A stretch of DNA of 64,000 nucleotides, taken from contig CM119270.1 of assembly GCA_051294375.1 (NCBI GenBank), positions 1,200,311-1,264,310 of the forward strand, given 5' to 3'. The stretch comes from Paraspadella gotoi (lineage: Eukaryota; Chaetognatha). A program made the translations under genes and the position numbers. This document shows, piece after piece, positions 45,001 through 56,410 of this stretch. Below the pieces are notes generated by a model. It was given only the letters and a program-made list of their open reading frames with translations. It did not search any database and was not told where the DNA came from. Each line of letters begins with the position of its first letter. Positions within the stretch are counted from its first letter, which is position 1.

Positions 45001-45775
45001 CCGCCAAAGAAAAACCCGCCTCCTTCGCTGGGCTGCCCACCGGTCCGCCCTGCTTAGGCAAATCGCGGAGACATGTGGTCCCTCTTCTCCGCACTTGAAG
45101 CAAGCCTCTTGACCACCACCGCCGCCCTCGACCTCCGCTTGGGCATTCCCTGGAACAGTGGCCCTCTCTCCGCACTTGGAGCAAGCCTCTTGAAGCCACC
45201 AACCCCTCCTCCGCTTGGGCATCCTGACATTGGCCTTGCCTCCCCACACTTAAGCAAAAGCTCTTTGAAGCCCCGCACCACACTACTCCAATGGCATTCC
45301 CTTGACATGTGACCCCTTCTCCCACTTGAGCAGCTCTTTGAGCCACCGCCACTACCTCCACTTGGGCATTCTCCATTCGAACATGTGGCCCTCTTCTCCA
45401 CATTTATAGCAAGCTCTTGAACCACCAACTAACACCGCCTCCGCTTGGGCATTCCTCGACATGTGGCTTCTTTCTTTTCTCCATCATTTAACTCACCACT
45501 AAATCTACTGAGGCTTGGTTGGGCAATCTTTTTAATTTCATGTGCCCTCCTAGAAAAAAGAAGTTGACGCTAAAGAGAGTTAAATCCACATCATCATTTA
45601 ACATGAAGAGCATACGAAGACCGAAAATGAGGAATAAAAAAAAAAAACCCCGAATTTTCCCTCACTCTGCTTGCAATTAACGGCGTAGATCCGCCGCGAC
45701 CGCACTGGCGGGGAGAACGAAACCGCCACCAACCGGATGTCGCGCCGCCGGAGCTTCGTCAACCGCGTCGTCACC
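42095..45775 (-). pseudogene. noisy inverted copy of vasa 2
   Basis: Helicase core at about 43320-43990 and knuckle array at 44900-45480 are recognisable but frameshifted. The start codon region (about 45775) is corrupted, CCAT being read as CCT. Confidence 0.8.
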
Positions 45776-46748
45776 CTGCGAGATTCGAAAAAAAAAACGA
45801 TTTCCGGAATAGGGGAAAACAAAACTGCCAACTCGAGTCGCGGAAATCTTAACTGTACTGACTCGCTTATTCGAAACGGCGAGGGTCCTGATGCCTAAAT
45901 GCCGGGTTTTAAAAAACTTGGAAGAAAAAAGAAAAAAGGTTATAGCTGTAAAACCAAAAGAAAGAAAGAACTAATTAAATGGGGCAAAAAAAAAAAAAAA
46001 AAAAAAAATAAATAAAAATTTAACGGAAACAAACAGAAACCGAGTACGACGTTCCAGAATAACAGAAAAGATCCATCAAAAATTAGGCAATTATAAAACG
46101 CGAATTAATGATTGATCGAAATTTGCGCGTCAAATATTATAACAATACTGAGGTGTTTAAATTCACCTGATCGAGTCGACAATGGCATCTTAGCCGCCGA
46201 GTTTTTAAAAAAAAACTTATCGTAGAAACTAAAGTTAAACAAACAATTTTTTTTTTTTGGAAAACTCGAAATAAAAATAAAATTAAGGCGCGTCAATGCA
46301 TCGCGTCGCCGTGGGAAAAAGTTGGTGGGCAAACAATCGGAAATGAACTAAATCGATCGTTATTAATTCTAATTAATTACATTTACTTAAACGGATAACG
46401 TGGGGATAAAGGAAAGATAATGCTAAAATTGTTTTCTTCGCGAAAAATAACCTCATATAAACAAAGGCACCCGCGCCACCTCTTCTGTTTGGGATAGGGT
46501 ATCACGTCCGGAACTGTGCGTGTCAGAGGCAATGGAGGGTTTTTTCGCTAATAAATATTCCCAGTGCCCGCCAGATCTGCCTTAAAAAAACCCTTCCTTT
46601 AACAAATTCTCCATACCATCCGACCAGAAGCAAAACGACATTCAATCTTCCCTTTTCCTCTTTCTTTCATAACCGCCATACCGGACCACCGGGTCCCAGC
46701 CCACCCCCACGTTGTGAGAACACAAATCCGGGGTCGGGTTCCTCTTCT

Positions 46749-49020
46749 TCAGTCCCAATTATTTCGTCGGAAACTCGGGTGCGTCGGTCTCGCCTACATC
46801 TGCCCCGCGAGAATTATGTTGTCTGGTCGCGGGTTTGCGCCGCCGCCGCGCCTGCCAGGAAGCCGCTCCAGTGTGCCGGCGTGGTCCTCTTTGAGCCACA
46901 TCAGGACGACGATCGACTTCGGCTCAACGGAATCATCGGGCTGCTTGTACTTCGAGATCATCGCAGTGCCAAGCTATGCAGTCGCCTCCGGGAGGCGGGT
47001 TCGAAGAAGCTAAACGGCTGCGACCCATGTCCGCAACGAGCCGTCCGCCGATGCGGATTAACGTGTAGTCGTTCGATGTCGTGGAGGAGATGTAACCGAA
47101 GACGAGAGTTTATGATAAGTACGTGTGTAATATTACCGAGTTATATAATGCGAATTACAGTTGGGGAAAAAGTTTTCGAGTTTACCGTTGGCAAATCGGT
47201 AGTTGATGACAAGAGCGCGTTAGAATGGTCGAGACCTCTAGCGGCGGTCGGTGCGGACGAGGATCGGGCAACGCCCACTTTTAAAGTCGCGCAGCGCCGA
47301 CTCTCTCTCGGCTGCATGCGGTCACGCATAGGTGAGGTCGCGGGGAACTTTTGACACTTTGGGCAGAGTAGCTGGGTGGGATAGGTAAAGCTGTGGGTAT
47401 GACGTCTCACACCTACACAACTCCGTCTGCTCCAGTTCTCTCGACTTGGCACCGGGTGTTTGTTGCGCCATAAAAATTCCGTCTTTCGTTGTGTGGTTTC
47501 CGGCGGGGTTTGAAATGGTTTTGGACGGAAGACCCTATAGCGTCTTGTTTTGGTGTGGTGACGAACTTCGTGCAGATTGAGTTTCGTGAGCATATCTGTC
47601 CAGACGGTTTTGTGTCGCTTTTCTGAGAAATGATTCGATTACTCTGTGTGCGGACGGTACTGCTGCAGAGTGTGGTTTGGTTAAGGGATTGGGAAGAGGC
47701 GTCTGAGATGGCTCTGGTTAGGGTAAGCTGACTATGGGCAGGACCACAAGGGGTTCCACCACTCTGGGTTGCTTTGACGACTGGTACCTGTGTTGACATG
47801 AGCTGGTCGATGCGGTTCGGGCGTTTTTGGCCGCCTCGTCCCTGTCTTGGTTGCACGCCGACGCTCGAGTTAGTGTTGGTATATTCAAGATGTAATGCGT
47901 CTTTGCGAGCGTGAGTAATTAAGGGAAATCTGTGAAGTCTCGAAACGGGCTGACGCTCTCTCGGGAGAGGTGGGAATGGGTGACTCGTAAATGAGCAGTG
48001 GGGAGATGTTTCCGACTTTGACCGACGCTCGTGGTCAGTAGGCTGGTGAGATTAAGATATTTTGGCAGTGAGGAGTGTTAGGGTTTGGTCTAGAAGGAAA
48101 TAAGTTGGGTTACAGTGTATGTGTGTTTGGGAATTTAGAATTGAAAAAGAGGATCATAAATAAAGAGAAAAAATAAAGAAACGTCTTGCTAGAGTTGTGG
48201 GGCGAAAAATTTTTTCACCAACTGAAAGAAGAGAAATAATTATAAAAAAGCATATAGACCAACCAACCCACAATAAGACCTTGGGCACGCCCATTTTGCA
48301 CATCTCCTGACGCTCTCTCGAATCCCCATCGTCCAGCATCCTGTCGCCTCGTCGAGAATGAGAACTTGAATTTTCCAACTCAAGTTCCGTTGGAGGCAAA
48401 GTCATGATCGAGTCCCGGCGTGGGTCCACCAGGATGCGCATCCGTCGCGGCACGTTTGTGCGCATCTGGTGACGGGTAGACGCCGCGGTAAATGACGACC
48501 GGGTTGAATGGGCGTTTCCCCGGGGAAAACTTGTGTCTGGTGGTGCCTGTTTTAGGGGTAAGCGGCGGAGGGAAAGAGGAATTGGGGAAAAAACCCGAGG
48601 GAGCCATACGTTGGCCGAGTGGAGGCAAATTCCAACTTCTCGCCAAACAAAGAGATCCAGGGTTCTAGCCCGGTGACCCGCCAAGCGATAACTAACTGAG
48701 GAGCATGAAAAATCAACTGGCCCGAAGTGATATTTATGAACGGTTTAAACTAATATTCTGTCTTTTTTAGTGTAATTATTCTTCACATTTTTTAAAACCT
48801 CGTCAAGTAATCTGATTGGCCAGACTCCCTGCGTGGGCGTCGAGAAATTGAGCAGCTGGGGGCGCTTTAGGTTATATAGTGGTCGGCCCTCTTCGATTGC
48901 AGTTCGCGACGGCCCGCGGCGAATCATCTTGGTGAAGAAGCTGGCATGAGTGAAGGCGGCCGTCTTGTCCGATCCCGTCTGAGGCGCAAGCCATGGAGAT
49001 CGCGCCCGCGTCGAGTGGTA
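46749..49020 (-). pseudogene. truncated, very noisy inverted copy of vasa 1
   Basis: Exons 7, 6, 3 and part of exon 2 can be matched; exons 4-5 are nearly unreadable; exon 1 is absent because the arm ends in exon 2 (near CTCGACGCGGG). Error density is the highest in the window. Confidence 0.8.
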
Positions 49021-49135
49021 TACGGCCGATCTGGCGGGAGTGGGTCTGTTTGATGTGAGGGGGAATTTCGTTCCATGGTTCATTAATTCTCTAAGTCGTT
49101 TAATTTTTTATTCATTCATTCTTTATTTCATCCAG

Positions 49136-51468
49136 GTTCTGCGACTTCAGGCTCTTCGGGTTCCGACGATTCTAGCGACGACGATGACGACGATGAATCT
49201 CACGACGTCCGACGCGGGTAAGTTGACCGCCGCGGGTAAGTTGACCGCCGCGGGTAAGTTGACCGCCGCGGGTAAGTTGACCGCCGCGGGTAAGTTGACC
49301 GCCCCGGGACCCCGGGTAAATTTAACCGCTGATCAGTTTCAAGGAAAATAGCGTTCAGAACAAAATAATTACGCTCAGGCTCAATAGACCTCTGGAATTA
49401 TTCATTTATTTATGATGCTATAGTATCGTTTCCCAAGATTTTGGTCGGGTTAAGTTTGGTTATTTCATCCATCCTTCTTCCAAGATAAATACCACAGCTG
49501 CCTGCCCTATCAATGAATTGTTTAGTAAATAAAGTAAATAAATGAATTGTTTAGTAAATAAAGTTGTGAATAAAAAATGCCAAATTCAGTTGGGCTCAGA
49601 GTTTCCCACAACGTCCCTTCTGACTTTCTGTCGTCTTTTTTTTGTCTTTCTGTCGTCTTCTTTGTCTTTCTGTCGTCTTCTTTGTCTTTCTGTTGTCTTC
49701 TTTGTCTTTCTGTCGTCTTCTTTGTCATTCTGTCGTCTTCTTTGTCTTTCTGTCGTCTTCTTTGTCATTTTGTCGTCTTCTTTGTCATTTTGTCGTCTTC
49801 TTTGTCATTTTGTCGTCTTCTTTGTCATTTTGTCGTCTTCTTTGTCATTCTGTCGGCTTTTTTCTGACCTTCTTTCTGTCCCCCCCCTTCAGCCGCGCCT
49901 CTCGCCGCCAAGTCCTCGCCGCCAAAACCATCGTCATCCGCAAAAACGAAGAGAACGGCGAAGCTGAGACGGCGCCGGACGACGCCGCCGGCGCCTCTCT
50001 AGAACTCAGCGGGAAACTCGCCGAAGACTCCAACACCGTCAACGGCGTCGTCGTCAAATATTCGGCGCCCCCCGACGCCAGAGCGCCGCGAGTCAAGTGG
50101 CGCCTCTATCCCTTCAAGGGCGAACAGGAGCTGCCGACGCTCTACGTGCACCGGCAGAGCTTTTACCTGCTGGGGAGGGACAGGGCCGTGGCGGACATTC
50201 CGCTAGATCATCCCTCGTGTTCCAAGCAGGTTTCTTGTTTTTATTTTCGGAGGGGGGGGGTTTGGGCAGGGATGGATTAGTGGAGGGGAAAGAAAGATAA
50301 ATAGAGAGGAAAAAGAGGGGTGGCTGTGGGGGAGTGAGGGAGGGATTAGCGGAGGAATGGATTAGTGGAGGGATAGATTTGTGGAGGGATGAATTTGTGG
50401 AGGGATGGATTGGTGGAGGGGTAAAGAAAGATAAATGGAGAGGAAAAAGAGGGGAGAGGGGGAATATTAAATAAATGTTTAAGGGAAAGGAAGAAGAGAG
50501 AGAAGGAAAGGGGGGATGAGACTAGATGGGGTAAAGGTTGGCAGAGAGAGACAGACAGAGATGTATGTAAATAATGCGAACAAGTGAGTGGAAGATCGAA
50601 AAGGGTAAAAAAAACCGTTGGTTTAATAAGCCTATGTATTTGTAATTTTTTTTGGATATTTATAATATCTCTCTCCCTTCCTAACCCGCCTCTCCCACCC
50701 CCATCTCCCCCTTCACAGCACGCGGTCCTCCAATTCCGCCTGGTTGACTACGAACGCGACGACGGAACCCGCGGCCGCCGCGTTCGACCTTTCCTCATCG
50801 ATCTCGGTTCCACCAACAAATCCTACATCAACAGCAAACCGATTCCAGCTGAGAAATTCGTGGAGCTCAAGGAAAAGGTGAGGTCGTTTGGGGGGAGGGG
50901 GAAGTCGGGGAAAGGGGGTCAATATATAAGAGGGGGTCGCTTCTATGCCCTTCGTTCATTTTGAGTTTTAAACTTTTATGAAATGGTTACACAATGTGAA
51001 AACTGACTGTATTCATTCAATAAACTTATCTGATTATGGCGTGTTTAAGCCTCTTTCCTCTCTTGTTTTAATTATGGACTTATAGAATTCATTCATTATT
51101 TCAATCATTTTAGTTTTAATAAAATAATATATTATATATATATATATTTTCCACTTCATTGATAGGGAAGCCAGGTACTCTGGGAGTGAATAAACGGGAC
51201 TGTGAGAGAGTCTTGATTGAAAGCTTGTAGGGACCTGCTATGTCATTATCTTGTAAGAGTGATGGAGGCCTTAAACCACCAAAGCCTGTCCAAAGTCAGG
51301 GGCAAGATAGCTTATTTATTAAATGAATGGATAATTTTTATATTGGTTGTACCAATTTCATAATATAATTTCCCTTTAATTCAGGATGTGGTCAAGTTTG
51401 GCTTCTCGAGTCGCGAATACGTTTTGCTCCACGAAAAATCCGCCAACTCGGACGACGACGAACTCTGA
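49136..51468 (+). CDS. SNIP1: SNIP1, 3' exons with FHA domain
   Basis: Continuation of SNIP1. Exons 49136-49217, 49893-50229, 50719-50877 and 51385-51468 are phase-consistent with each other and with exon 2 at 29896. Exon 3 is acidic (SSDDDDDDESHD). Exons 4-6 encode the conserved SNIP1 C-terminus: KYSAPPDARAPRVKWRLYPF, the FHA start LPTLYVHRQSFYLLGRDRAVADIPLDHPSCSKQHAV, then LIDLGSTNKSYINSKPI and DVVKFGFSSREYVLLHEKS. Matching the FHA fold, Arg in LLGRDR, Ser in HPSCSKQH and Asn in STN are the phosphopeptide-binding positions. The usual GSTNGT-type turn has Lys at the second Gly position. The gene ends in an acidic tail. The 62-bp spacing to an AATAAA at 51530 gives a likely poly(A) site. Confidence 0.93.
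49216..49310 (+). repeat. 18-bp tandem repeat of SNIP1 exon 3 donor
   Basis: Five exact units (GGGTAAGTTGACCGCCGC) start at 49216, 49234, 49252, 49270 and 49288, with a degenerate one at 49314. Each holds a consensus donor GGGTAAGT. Reading past the first donor gives TAA in the next codon, so only the first supports full-length protein. Confidence 0.92.
49621..49868 (+). repeat. 20-bp minisatellite in SNIP1 intron 3
   Basis: About twelve units of CTTTCTGTCGTCTTCTTTGT. A left block (CTTTC type) shifts to a right block (CATTT type), showing stepwise variant spread. The unit is pyrimidine-rich and runs up to the exon 4 acceptor at 49892. Confidence 0.93.
51183..51358 (+). repeat. dispersed intronic repeat, family A, long copy
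   Basis: About 175 bp in SNIP1 intron 5, from ACTGTGAGAGAGTCTTG to TTGGTTGTACCAATTT. Related copies: 60979-61150, 15645-15720 and the partial 63865-63950. Confidence 0.8.
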
Positions 51469-51889
51469 ATAGAAAGACGAACCGACCAATCTCTTCCTCT
51501 AACCGACCGACCAATTCGTTTAAAAATGAAATAAAGCTTAACAGAGAGATTTCTCCAACAGCGAAGAAAAACTCTGTCGCGACTCATGTATTAAAAAATT
51601 TAAATTTCTCTCTTCAATTCATCTACGTAATACTATATATCTCGTGCAAATTATTTTACGTTTATCATCATCATCCCTTTTAGTTGCAATATAAACATTA
51701 ACACTTGTTTGTATTTTTTCATTTATTCGGGTCACCCATTTCTCATGTTCCCATTTCCGCGGCTTTTATTCTAAATTGTAACTTTGAAATGCGCGTATCT
51801 AAAAAAGTCTCTTCGCACTGAGATCTTGGACGTAATGAAATACCGTTTTATTTGTTTTCGTTACGTTTCTATTTGTTCAATCGATTTAT

Positions 51890-51923
<34 letters not shown>

Positions 51924-52170
51924 AAAATCAAATCGCGGAAAAGCATTCCACGTGGTAATAAACAAATTGATTTCCCGAATAAAAAAAAATAATAAAAAGC
52001 CGAAGATTCTTTGATTCATTAGTTGTACAATTTACGTTTGTTATTTTTTTTTGTTTTACTGACAATACACCGCGATTTTTTTCTTCTTCTTTGCGTTTTT
52101 TAATTATTTGACACGAAAATACAAATTCGCTCGTGCTTTTTTTCTTTTAATGCTTCGGGAAACTCCAGCT
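51469..52170. other. SNIP1 3' flank
   Basis: AATAAA at 51530-51535, then AT-rich sequence with an (AAT)n microsatellite at about 51894-51921. No gene seen before the duplicated DNAI1 block. Confidence 0.6.
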
Positions 52171-55100
52171 CCGTACTTGATGATTAACATGTATATATAC
52201 AAAGGCAGTGGCGCACGGCTTTAGGAAATAGCTGAAAAATGGAAAATACTAAGAGCCCAGCCGTTGTTTTATAAAAAAATATATGCTATTGTGTTTCACT
52301 TGAGCGAAATCGTTTGAACGAAGTCTCTGGAATGATCAGGCTCAAGAATGAAGCCCAAAAGTTCTCTCCTATTTTGTTATTCTTGTTCAGTTGGATTTTT
52401 CTTTCCCCTGGCGGCGAGTAAAGGATGAAAATTTAGTCAGTCGAAAAGATTTTTCGCTCAAAAGTTTAGATCTGTCCAACCGTTAATTTCTCGCTTATTC
52501 CAACCAACTAAAAACGATTAGGCCAACTTTTTTTCCTTCACAATCCAGTTCTTAATTTTTCAAATTAAAACTTCGTCTCACGGTTTGATCGCTTTGTACC
52601 AAACTTTTTTCGCCCCGTTTCTCGAATACGCATCGGACTTTACATAGTGACATATCCTCTTCCGGTCACTCTCTCTAACAATGGCCTTCCCCCCACTTAC
52701 CCTTTGGGCCTCACCCTTTTTAATCTTGGGCTTCTTCTCCAAATTTGAGCGAGAGATGTTTTAATTTTTCTCCCACTCTCCTACCCTCTCTCTACCTAAC
52801 ATTAGCCTTCCCCCATCACTCTTGGGCCTTCACCCTTCTTAATCTTGGGCTTCTTTCTCAGAGTTGGGGGAGAGTTTGACCGCAGATGACGTTTACCCTG
52901 TCGTGCGCGACGACGATGAGTGGGATGTGAGTGATTGAAGGCGATGTGGGGTCAGTCGCGTCTTCTTCTTTTGTACGATCGATTGATCGCACACGGCTTC
53001 GTACTTGTTCAGGTTCAGGCGAACACGAAGACTTGCCGTCTGAAAAATTAAAAAGAGGACAAAGGTAAGTCTTTTTATGGTTTAATCATAAAAATTAAAA
53101 AAGATTCAATTAAATTCGATGAAAAAAAATCCTAATTTCGTAATGCTGAAGTAGGGTTAATATGGAAGCCTTTTACAAAATCATCTGCATGTAAATTGTT
53201 CTTCTCAAATCTTCAACGAAAATATTTACGATAATATAAGAGGAATTTAATACATTGATGAATATTTAATATGCCGTAACCGATTTAACTAAATATAATA
53301 AAGCAACAAAAAAGATAAGGGGCAAAACATTCATTTGCCGATCGCCTTGTATATTTCCATCCTTCTCAACGTTCCCCACCGCCGACCCTCCGCGTAACCA
53401 TCTTTACTCACCCGCGGTGGAGGCAGCGAAGACGGTGAAGTAGTAAGGCGCCCACGCGCACGTCGCCTGACTGAACGTTCAGATCGAAAACGAAAAGGGC
53501 GCCGCGCGAGAGGAGCAGTTGGGGGGGGGGGCACCATTGGCTTCGTTTGCGTGATGTCGTTAAAATTCATTAGTTCCTTCGCGAACATATCGCTTCTAAT
53601 ATACTATGATATTGATTTAATTCCCTAAGACGTCTTACTCGTTTCGCGTAACCAATATCTTCCGTAAAGGAAGGGAGAGGGATGCAGTAAATTTCTTAAT
53701 CATTAAGTTAATGATTTTTCAGACTGTTGAATTATCAATTTCAGCTTTCGCTTATGTTGTTTATCGAAATTGATTTTTTACAAAACATTTTTATGCCAAT
53801 TTGGTGAAAAATTAAATCGTTTTAAATACGAAACTTTGATTTTTAACGGGTTCTGAGCTGGAATCTTCGTCTTCACCGTCCGTGTGGTTTCCAGATTTCT
53901 TGACTGTCCATCCGCAGAGCAAGGTGAGGAAAGATGTTTCGCGGTGGAAACTGCAAGGAGTGAAGTCCGGCAGGGCGGGGCGGGAGAAGAGAGGGGAGGG
54001 TAAGGAGCGAGGTGAGAAGAGACGGAGGCACATGAAAAATGTCCTAGCATAAATAAAATTAATAGAAAAAAGAAGCCTCGTTTTTGTTTTAATGGATCAG
54101 GGTCGGTCTGGAGGTCGGAACAGTTCCGGCTTAGTTTTCAAAGTTGAAATGCTATACTAAATTAATTTCGGTTCTTTGTTTTAGTTCTTTGATGTCAGTA
54201 TTATTTAAAATTCTTCCGTCTATCACCCTCTCTCTCCCCCCTTCTCTCTCTCGCCGCGTCGGTCGTGCTCTTCTCTCTCTCTCTCCCCCGCGTCACCTTT
54301 TCCACTTGATGCATGACAGCCATGCTGTGTGCAGAAGACGTCAAGAAATTGGCGACTGATAAGCTTTGGAGCATTTGGAGGATCTTGCCGCGCTCCGTCC
54401 CGACAGAAGGATTGGTCTATTTGCGGAGTGGAAGAGAAGGACGGGTTTCGCAGGCGTAGTTGAACATCTCAAGGGGAGTTGAGGCAGAAGTGGCGGGGGA
54501 AGAGGCGAAAAGAAAGATGAATTTTATCCGTGAAAAAGGTGGCGAGGTTAAAAATCATCGAGACGTTTAATCGCTTACTACCGGGCCCTGAATGAGCCAT
54601 TTTCTTCTTTTCATGAAGTATTTAGCTGACATTTGCAATCAGCAATATCGCCTTTCCCCCCAAACTCACCCCCCGCTATTCCTCCCCCCTTACCACGGAC
54701 CCGTCGGGCCCTCGACGGGTTCTTCAGTCTCACTTATGATTCACTCGAAGTCAATTCGTTCTTGACCAAAGTCCAAACAACAAACTCGACCATCTGGACG
54801 AGACGGAGAAGAAATGCGAGTGGAGTCCAGTCGTCCTTCGCCAAGCAATTGCCAGACAGGGCGGGTGTGCTTGCCCACCTGTATGAAAAGGGAGAGGAGA
54901 GGAGAGTAGCAAAGTGGTTTAATCCTAGATTGTTTGTGAAAATAATGGTAAGTTTGTGACTTTCTAGCCGAGTAAAATGTGTTTTGTGCAGGTATGTACC
55001 GACTTGCTGGGACTGTAAGCAGGCTTGTTGAACTGTCCAATCACTGCTTACCTGGCGATTTGACAAGGAGCAGGCTTTTTTACACTTTCAATCTTTGTTT

Positions 55101-55392
55101 ACCTTGTGACCGTGGATAAGTAACAGGCTTTGTACTGTCCAATCATTTTTACCTTTGCCATGGAAAATAGGCAGGCTTGTTGGAGCTTTCCAATCATTTT
55201 GCTTACCTTTGGCCGTGGACAAGTAAGCAGGCTTGTTTGATTTTCAGGCGACGTTGAAATACAGGCAAACTGATTCCGTCGTAAAATCCCCGCTGCCACC
55301 AAATGCGACGATGAATGGGTGAATGTCGACGCACATCACGCCTTTAGTTGCGTTGAGTGAAATTAAATTAGTATTGTGGTCACTGGTAGATC
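52170..55392 (-). pseudogene. noisy direct copy of DNAI1 3' exons, probable assembly artefact
   Basis: Direct duplicate of 55440-58930. It contains degraded counterparts of DNAI1 exons 8-13 (for example near 55230-55345, 54715-54900, 54300-54500, 53870-53960, 53405-53530 and 52830-53045) with frameshifts. It begins and ends at the same points as the better copy (ACAAAGGCAGTGGCGCACGG; TGTCGACGCACATCACGCC) and is followed by a 25-N gap. It also reads through the places that are N in the better copy (52247-52575 opposite the 615-N gap; GAGACGTTT opposite the 10-N gap). Confidence 0.85.
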
Positions 55393-55399
55393 TCTCTGG

Positions 55400-55424
55400 N
55401 NNNNNNNNNNNNNNNNNNNNNNNN
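55400..55424. other. assembly gap, 25 N
   Basis: Fixed-size gap at the join between the two DNAI1 copies. Confidence 0.98.
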
Positions 55425-55506
55425 TTTTTTTTTTAATTGGCGCGTGATTAATAAATGTTATAATACAAAGGCAGTGGCGCACGGCTTTAGGAAATAGCTA
55501 AAATGG

Positions 55507-56121
55507 NNNNNNNNNNNNNNNNNNNNNNNNNNNNNNNNNNNNNNNNNNNNNNNNNNNNNNNNNNNNNNNNNNNNNNNNNNNNNNNNNNNNNNNNNNNNNN
55601 NNNNNNNNNNNNNNNNNNNNNNNNNNNNNNNNNNNNNNNNNNNNNNNNNNNNNNNNNNNNNNNNNNNNNNNNNNNNNNNNNNNNNNNNNNNNNNNNNNNN
55701 NNNNNNNNNNNNNNNNNNNNNNNNNNNNNNNNNNNNNNNNNNNNNNNNNNNNNNNNNNNNNNNNNNNNNNNNNNNNNNNNNNNNNNNNNNNNNNNNNNNN
55801 NNNNNNNNNNNNNNNNNNNNNNNNNNNNNNNNNNNNNNNNNNNNNNNNNNNNNNNNNNNNNNNNNNNNNNNNNNNNNNNNNNNNNNNNNNNNNNNNNNNN
55901 NNNNNNNNNNNNNNNNNNNNNNNNNNNNNNNNNNNNNNNNNNNNNNNNNNNNNNNNNNNNNNNNNNNNNNNNNNNNNNNNNNNNNNNNNNNNNNNNNNNN
56001 NNNNNNNNNNNNNNNNNNNNNNNNNNNNNNNNNNNNNNNNNNNNNNNNNNNNNNNNNNNNNNNNNNNNNNNNNNNNNNNNNNNNNNNNNNNNNNNNNNNN
56101 NNNNNNNNNNNNNNNNNNNNN
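55507..56121. other. assembly gap, 615 N
   Basis: Scaffold gap downstream of DNAI1. The duplicate at 52247-52575 suggests the real missing sequence is only about 330 bp and non-coding. Confidence 0.95.
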
Positions 56122-56221
56122 TCTCACGGTTTAGATTCGCTTTTGACCAAACTTTTTCGCCCCTTTCTCGAATACGCATCGGACTTTACATAGTGCACAT
56201 TCCTCTTCCGGTCACTCTCTC

Positions 56222-56410
56222 TAACAATGGCCTTCCCCCCACTACCCTTGGGCCTCACCCTTTTTAATCTTGGGCTTCTTCCTCAAATTGAGCGAGATGT
56301 TTTAATTTTTCCCATCTCCTACCCTCTCTCTACCTAACATTAGCCTTCCCCCATCACTCTTGGGCCTCACCCTTCTTAATCTTGGGCTTCTTTCTCAGAT
56401 TGGGGGAGAG
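56222..56410 (-). repeat. 112-bp tandem duplication of DNAI1 3' terminus
   Basis: The last coding bases (for [11 protein letters not shown] and stop) occur twice, 112 bp apart (CTTGGGCCTCACCC at 56247 and 56359). The distal copy also ends in an in-frame-looking stop. Both occur in the upstream noisy copy too, so the duplication is real. Confidence 0.8.

Larger units (their letters stand above)
30195..49020. repeat. right arm of inverted repeat, probable assembly artefact
   Basis: Reverse complement of 12044-30022 in identical order (SNIP1, glycosyltransferase, ClC, vasa 2, vasa 1). It carries single-base indels and homopolymer changes that break most frames. Divergence grows toward the distal end: near 47340-48150 vasa 1 exons 4-5 are barely recognisable. 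It lies entirely within SNIP1 intron 2, next to an N gap. This is what a long read that turned back at a hairpin adaptor would leave after gap filling. A real palindrome would not show a quality gradient. Confidence 0.88.

Noticed and set aside
30195-49020. Genuine gene duplication by inverted repeat, with five new pseudogenes
   Set aside because: Error profile, gradient, N gap and the interrupted SNIP1 gene favour an assembly artefact; left as the alternative to test.
51784-52014. Small frame with Asn run
   Set aside because: Caused by the (AAT)n microsatellite in the SNIP1 3' flank.
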